The translations under genes were made by a program, and so were the position numbers. Shown here one piece after another: positions 61,366 through 64,000 of a stretch of DNA of 64,000 bases (positions are counted from its first letter, which is position 1; the number at the start of each line of letters is the position of its first letter). The notes below the pieces were generated by a model. The model was not told where the DNA came from and did no database searches. It saw only the letters and a list, made by a program, of their open reading frames with translations. Origin of the DNA: an uncultured Acetatifactor sp. (GTDB lineage: Bacteria; Bacillota; Clostridia; Lachnospirales; Lachnospiraceae); assembly GCA_944384205.1 (NCBI GenBank), contig CALWSL010000008.1:62001-126000 (forward strand). Reading direction: 5' to 3'.

Positions 61366-61985
61366 TATGCGTACACCTCCTCGATTTTTGCAACAGCGTC
61401 CTTGGTAAGAACTACTGTCTTAGCCTTCATTATGTCGTAAACGTTAATGGTGTTAACCAGAGTGGTGTCTACCTCAGCTACGTTTCTTGCAGACATAACT
61501 ACATTTGCATCATTATCAGCGATAACCACAAGACCCTTCTGAACCTTTAAATTATTCATTACATTTACAAAATTCTTCGTCTTGATTTCGTCAAACTTCA
61601 GTTCGTCAACAACAATTAACTTGTTGTCCTGCACCTTGCTTGTCAATGCAGATTTCAAAGCCACTCTCTTCTCTTTTTTGTTGAGCTTGAAAGAGTAATC
61701 TCTGGGAACAGGAGCGAATACCACACCGCCGCCGGTCCACTGGGGAGCACGGGTTGAACCCTGTCTTGCATGTCCTGTACCTTTTTGTCTCCAGGGTTTT
61801 CTTCCGCCGCCGGATACTTCGGAACGGGTTTTTGCTTTCTGCGTTCCCTGACGCTTATTTGCAAGCTGCTGTACAACCGCCATGTGTACCAGGTGCTCGT
61901 TTACAGAGACGCCAAATACTGCATCGTTTAATTCGATTGTACCAACTTCTTTGCCTTCCATATTATAAACAGATACGTTTGCCAT
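61365..61985 (-). CDS. rplD: 50S ribosomal protein L4
   Basis: 206 aa. [20 protein letters not shown], the tunnel loop [20 protein letters not shown] with [20 protein letters not shown], and [18 protein letters not shown] are L4. In other bacteria L4 represses its own S10 operon. Confidence 0.98.
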   Translation of the reverse strand: MANVSVYNMEGKEVGTIELNDAVFGVSVNEHLVHMAVVQQLANKRQGTQKAKTRSEVSGGGRKPWRQKGTGHARQGSTRAPQWTGGGVVFAPVPRDYSFKLNKKEKRVALKSALTSKVQDNKLIVVDELKFDEIKTKNFVNVMNNLKVQKGLVVIADNDANVVMSARNVAEVDTTLVNTINVYDIMKAKTVVLTKDAVAKIEEVYA

Positions 61986-62011
61986 CTGATTGGTCCTCCT
62001 TTCGTCCTAAA

Positions 62012-62695
62012 CTAGCTTTCTACCTTAACGGTTTCTTTAATGGTTACTAATGCCTTCTTAGGTCCGGGTACTGCGCCCTTTACAAGAAGCAGATTCTTGT
62101 CAGCATCTACTCTTACAACCTCAAGATTCTGAACGGTTACTTTTACGCAGCCCATATGTCCGGGCATTCCCTTACCTTTGAATACTCGGCTGGGTGAGGA
62201 ACATGCACCGTTGGAACCCTGATGACGATGGAACTTGGAACCGTGTTTCATAGGTCCTCTGTGCTGTCCGTGTCTCTTGATTGCGCCCTGGAAGCCTTTA
62301 CCTTTGGAAATTGCAGAAGCATCAATCTTATCGCCTGCTGTAAAGATATCAGCCTTAATCTCTGCGCCCAGCGTATACTCCTCAGCGTTATCAAACTTAA
62401 ATTCTCTGACATATCTCTTGGAGCTTACGCCGGCTTTCTTGAAGTGACCCTGCTCCGCCTTGTTAACGCCATGTCTGTGGATGACCTCTTTCTTTCCGCT
62501 TGCATCCTTGTTGACGATTTTGTCTTTCTTGTCAACGAAGCCAACCTGTACTGCACTGTATCCGTCGTTGTCAACTGTCTTAATCTGTGTTACCACACAG
62601 GGACCTGCCTGAAGCACGGTTACGGGAACAAGCACGCCTTCTTCATTAAAAATCTGAGTCATTCCGACTTTGGTTGCCAAAATTGCTTTTTTCAT
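62012..62695 (-). CDS. rplC: 50S ribosomal protein L3
   Basis: 227 aa. [40 protein letters not shown] and a [20 protein letters not shown] stretch with [11 protein letters not shown] are L3. Confidence 0.98.
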   Translation of the reverse strand: MKKAILATKVGMTQIFNEEGVLVPVTVLQAGPCVVTQIKTVDNDGYSAVQVGFVDKKDKIVNKDASGKKEVIHRHGVNKAEQGHFKKAGVSSKRYVREFKFDNAEEYTLGAEIKADIFTAGDKIDASAISKGKGFQGAIKRHGQHRGPMKHGSKFHRHQGSNGACSSPSRVFKGKGMPGHMGCVKVTVQNLEVVRVDADKNLLLVKGAVPGPKKALVTIKETVKVES

Positions 62696-62755
62696 TTTTA
62701 CCTCCTGTTTTGTCTACATAGCGGACCATACGGATTTTGCCTTGCTCAATCCGCA

Positions 62756-62799
62756 GGAAATATCGCTTCGCAATATTTCCCCGTCATCGTTGCCGATGA
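62756..62799. other. Two hairpins in the rpsJ-rplC spacer
   Basis: GGAAATAT...ATATTTCC (62756-62780) and TCATCG-TTGC-CGATGA (62784-62799) follow each other in the 138-bp spacer. Confidence 0.65.
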
Positions 62800-62833
62800 T
62801 TCGTGTTCTTACGTCTAAGTAGAGGTTTTTTAC

Positions 62834-63151
62834 TTATTTGTTTTTCATTTTGATGTCAATATAAACGCCTGCCGGCATTTCCAGTCTCTGCAGGGCATCA
62901 ACCGTCTTCTGGGTCGGTGCAATGATATCAATCAGTCTCTTATGAGTTCTCTGCTCAAACTGCTCTCTGGAGTCCTTGTACTTGTGTACTGCTCTCAGAA
63001 TTGTAACAACTTCCTTTTTGGTAGGAAGGGGAACCGGTCCGCTCACCTGGGAACCGTTCTTCTTTACTGTTTCAATGATTTTTTTGGCAGAAGCATCAAC
63101 CAACTGATGCTCGTAAGCTTTCAGGGTAATTCTCATTACTTGACTTGCCAT
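62834..63151 (-). CDS. rpsJ: 30S ribosomal protein S10
   Basis: 105 aa. [40 protein letters not shown] and [19 protein letters not shown] are S10, also the NusE antitermination factor. First gene of the S10-spc cluster; no fusA or tuf lies upstream. Confidence 0.98.
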   Translation of the reverse strand: MASQVMRITLKAYEHQLVDASAKKIIETVKKNGSQVSGPVPLPTKKEVVTILRAVHKYKDSREQFEQRTHKRLIDIIAPTQKTVDALQRLEMPAGVYIDIKMKNK

Positions 63152-63416
63152 AAAAAAAGTCGCCTCCTTTTCGCACTCTTAAATAGTACGACAAGCGGTG
63201 ACTGTACACTCTCCCGTGTGTATCCTAAACCTTTGCGCAACGCTTTCTTCTTCCCGGTTTAATCTTTTACACGTCGTTTCTACTGTCAATAGTAGACATT
63301 CAAATGGTACAGTGACTTGTCGTCAGTTTTCTAACTTGACATTCGCTCCACGGAAAACCCGCTCTCCATTGCTGAATCGCAGCAACCTCACGCTTCACAG
63401 CTATCATGCCACAGCA
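63152..63416 (-). promoter_or_regulatory. S10 operon leader RNA
   Basis: About 265 nt between predicted transcription start and rpsJ, without a coding frame. The length suggests a structured, probably autoregulatory, leader; no specific family was recognised by eye. Confidence 0.5.
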
Positions 63417-63422
63417 TCATTT

Positions 63423-63451
63423 AGTATACATGGAAGTTTCTAACATTGCAA
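63423..63451 (-). promoter_or_regulatory. S10 operon promoter
   Basis: Minus strand TTGCAA (63446-63451), 17 bp, TATACT (63423-63428), with A/T tracts upstream (63452-63490) that could act as an UP element. Confidence 0.8.
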
Positions 63452-63493
63452 TACTTTTTTTTTAAATATTGTATTTTTTTTAGTACAATGCTT

Positions 63494-63859
63494 TTAAATT
63501 TTTAACGCCAACGTTTTTCTGACAGATTCCAGCACTTTACTCTTTTCAAAAGGTTTTACAACAAAATCACATGCTCCTGCCTGAATGGCGTCCAATACCA
63601 TGGAACGCTGCCCCATAGCGGAACACATAATAACCTTTGCCTTTGGCGCCTTTTGCCGAAGAAGTCTTAATGCCTGCACACCGTCAAGCTCAGGCATAGT
63701 AATATCCAATGTTACCAAATCCGGATGCTCTATGTCATATTTTTCCAGCATATCCCGTCCATTATTGGCTTCACAGACTTCATATCCAGCCTCTCTTAAT
63801 ATATTGCCTAACATTAACCGCATGAAAACCGCGTCGTCCGTAATCAATATTTTTGCCAT
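63494..63859 (-). CDS. CheY-like single-domain response regulator
   Basis: 121 aa from ATG 63859 (MAKILITDDAVFMRLMLGNI). Phosphoacceptor site VTLDITMPELDG, acidic pair DD at residues 8-9, threonine/serine switch IMCSAMGQ and lysine in FVVKPFEKSKV are complete. It has no output domain, so it acts by protein contact, as CheY does at the flagellar switch. Its partner kinase is not in the window. The A/T tract behind it overlaps the upstream part of the S10 promoter. Confidence 0.92.
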   Translation of the reverse strand: MAKILITDDAVFMRLMLGNILREAGYEVCEANNGRDMLEKYDIEHPDLVTLDITMPELDGVQALRLLRQKAPKAKVIMCSAMGQRSMVLDAIQAGACDFVVKPFEKSKVLESVRKTLALKI

Positions 63860-64000
63860 AGGAACCTCTCTGAATCTTTGCTTTTCATTTCGTTGCAAAA
63901 AACTATATTGTTAAGTCTATTATAGCAAATTTTCGGTGATTCCGGTAGCAGAAAAAGAAGGAAATTGTAGCCAAACCATGCTTTTTCTATCGACAAAAAA
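63860..64000. other. End of window, no gene seen
   Basis: Upstream region of the response regulator; nothing recognised. Confidence 0.5.

Overview
The window is a stretch of a low-to-moderate GC Bacillota chromosome, most likely a Lachnospiraceae-type Clostridia. The evidence is the zinc-type S14 and L36, the map-KOW-infA order, the rplQ / ecfA1-ecfA2-ecfT-truA-rplM-rpsI order, a NiaR-type NAD repressor and many consensus sigma-A promoters with 17-bp spacers. No rRNA, tRNA or CRISPR array was seen.

Layout. (1) 1-3179: a divergent NAD module, with nadA (partial) leftward and nadB-nadC-niaR rightward. The two -35 boxes lie in inverted copies of one 10-bp motif, the likely NiaR operator. (2) 3182-4831: a diacylglycerol glycosyltransferase and a plsY-like acyltransferase broken by a frameshift and cut at its 5' end by an IS91-like element (4836-6372). 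(3) 6775-37339: an accessory region at the 3' end of rpsI. Three copies of the rpsI tail core (10235, 25996, 37327), each with 11-nt integrase arm-type repeats, divide it into three stacked elements. Element A (left border lost) carries an AlwI-like restriction enzyme, a Dam-like methylase and an IS3 remnant; only the last codons of its integrase remain. Element B (10235-26008) looks like a phage satellite: repressor and integrase diverge from small HTH genes, a primase-helicase, an HNH gene and a small terminase. It also has a resolvase, a sigma factor, a type I toxin-antitoxin and an IS4 insertion. Element C (25996-37339) is a mobilizable element with a MobV relaxase, a candidate oriT, an integrase and a four-gene methyltransferase/nuclease operon.

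(4) 37329-63151: ribosomal protein genes, nearly all leftward. These are rplM-rpsI; truA and the ECF transporter energizing module; then, in transcription order, the S10-spc cluster rpsJ to secY, adk-map-KOW-infA, and rpmJ-rpsM-rpsK-rpsD-rpoA-rplQ. Two non-ribosomal genes sit between infA and rpmJ. Several intercistronic spacers are unusually long and hold hairpin strings, and the 3' ends of rpsM and rpsS are each present in three tandem copies. (5) 63494-63859: a single-domain CheY-like response regulator.

The best candidates for something undescribed are the four-gene methyltransferase/nuclease operon of element C (26422-33531), the satellite-like element B stacked with a mobilizable element at rpsI, and the triplicated 3' ends and repeated hairpins of the ribosomal operons. 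All calls are from reading the sequence; no database search was run.
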